A stretch of DNA of 5,577 nucleotides from Nanobdellota archaeon (GTDB lineage Archaea; Nanobdellota; Nanobdellia; SCGC-AAA011-G17; GW2011-AR17): NCBI GenBank assembly GCA_030018575.1, contig JASEIA010000091.1, positions 1 to 5,577 of the forward strand. Reading direction: 5' to 3'. Within the stretch, counting starts at the first letter, position 1. Every line of letters begins with the position of its first letter. This document shows positions 5,234 through 5,577 of this stretch, in pieces. Under the pieces are notes generated by a model. That model was not told the origin of the DNA, searched no databases, and worked only from the letters and a program-made list of their open reading frames with translations. The position numbers and the translations under genes were made by a program.

Positions 5234-5255
5234 CCTTTCTAGAAAATCCCACATC

Positions 5256-5577
5256 CTAGGCAAAAGCAATCTCTTTCTCAGGCGCCTTTACCAGCGCCTT
5301 GCCGTAAATGGAGTCAAACACGTTCCTTTCAATGCAGTAAATTATTGCCCTGTCAATATTCTCGGGGAATTCATCATAATACACCTTGCCTGCGTCAGCT
5401 GCGACAGGGGAGTCATACCTTCCTGTATCAGCATCTGGCAAAAGAACAATCAGCTTTGTGTCATTGCCCTTTGCCCTTTGCATGAAACGATAGTGGTGTA
5501 TCATCCCCTTGGCAATCTCCTGCCTTGGCCTGTCCGGAAGGTTAAGCAGAAAAGATCCCTCGACAATATTGTTAAGG
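5256..5577 (-). CDS. Hypothetical protein, C-terminal part, cut by window edge
   Basis: The frame ends at TAG (5256-5258) and is open all the way to the right edge, so at least 106 residues are visible and the true start lies outside. An ATG at 5504 is not the likely start: the 24 codons before it read as continuous protein with the same codon style, including a stretch FLLNLPDRPRQEIAKG. The visible part contains a hydrophobic strand followed by acidic residues, KLIVLLPDADTGRYDS, then a helix-rich end. I do not recognise the family. No signal peptide or membrane segment is seen in this portion. It precedes the 114-residue gene by 53 bases on the same strand, but that gene has its own promoter, so they need not be one operon. 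Confidence 0.75.
   Translation of the reverse strand, partial: LNNIVEGSFLLNLPDRPRQEIAKGMIHHYRFMQRAKGNDTKLIVLLPDADTGRYDSPVAADAGKVYYDEFPENIDRAIIYCIERNVFDSIYGKALVKAPEKEIAFA

Noticed and set aside
1..5577. CRISPR array, tRNA, rRNA or insertion sequence
   Set aside because: No regularly spaced repeats, no cloverleaf or rRNA-like segment, and no transposase or terminal inverted repeats were seen on either strand.

Overview
The window looks archaeal. It opens with a complete group II chaperonin (thermosome) gene. Almost every gene start whose upstream DNA is visible has a TATA box about 26-27 bases away, most of them placed for leaderless transcripts. Transcription of the thermosome gene ends in a simple T-run. 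The lineage cannot be fixed from the sequence. A small-genome (DPANN-like) archaeon is possible, but that is a guess.

Layout. Bases 1-155 hold the thermosome promoter and leader with a strong Shine-Dalgarno site. Bases 156-1778 (+) are the thermosome. Bases 1793-4408 (-) are a three-gene cassette, in transcription order: a histidine-phosphatase-superfamily enzyme (4408-3812), a thymidylate-kinase-like P-loop kinase (3761-3141), and a GlnD-like nucleotidyltransferase with an unrecognised C-terminal domain (3157-1793). The last two overlap by 17 bases. Sample 60-base lines of the cassette are about 30-32% G+C, against about 47-52% in the genes on either side, which suggests a separate and possibly imported origin. 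Bases 4409-4627 are a short divergent intergenic region with back-to-back TATA boxes and a G+C-rich, self-complementary stretch of about 100 bases. Bases 4628-4759 (+) encode a tiny lipoprotein that appears to continue in the -1 frame to 4818. Bases 4858-5202 (-) and 5256-5577 (-, cut by the window edge) are two unrecognised genes with the flanking G+C content.

How the parts may work together. The thermosome is housekeeping protein folding and has no evident link to the rest. In the cassette, kinase and nucleotidyltransferase are overlapping and so probably co-translated, and the phosphatase lies just upstream on the same strand. A phosphorylating, a nucleotidyl-transferring and a dephosphorylating activity side by side suggest one small-molecule or signalling pathway, such as making, attaching and removing a phosphorylated or nucleotidylated group. 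The substrate cannot be read from the sequence. This cassette is the best candidate here for an undescribed system.
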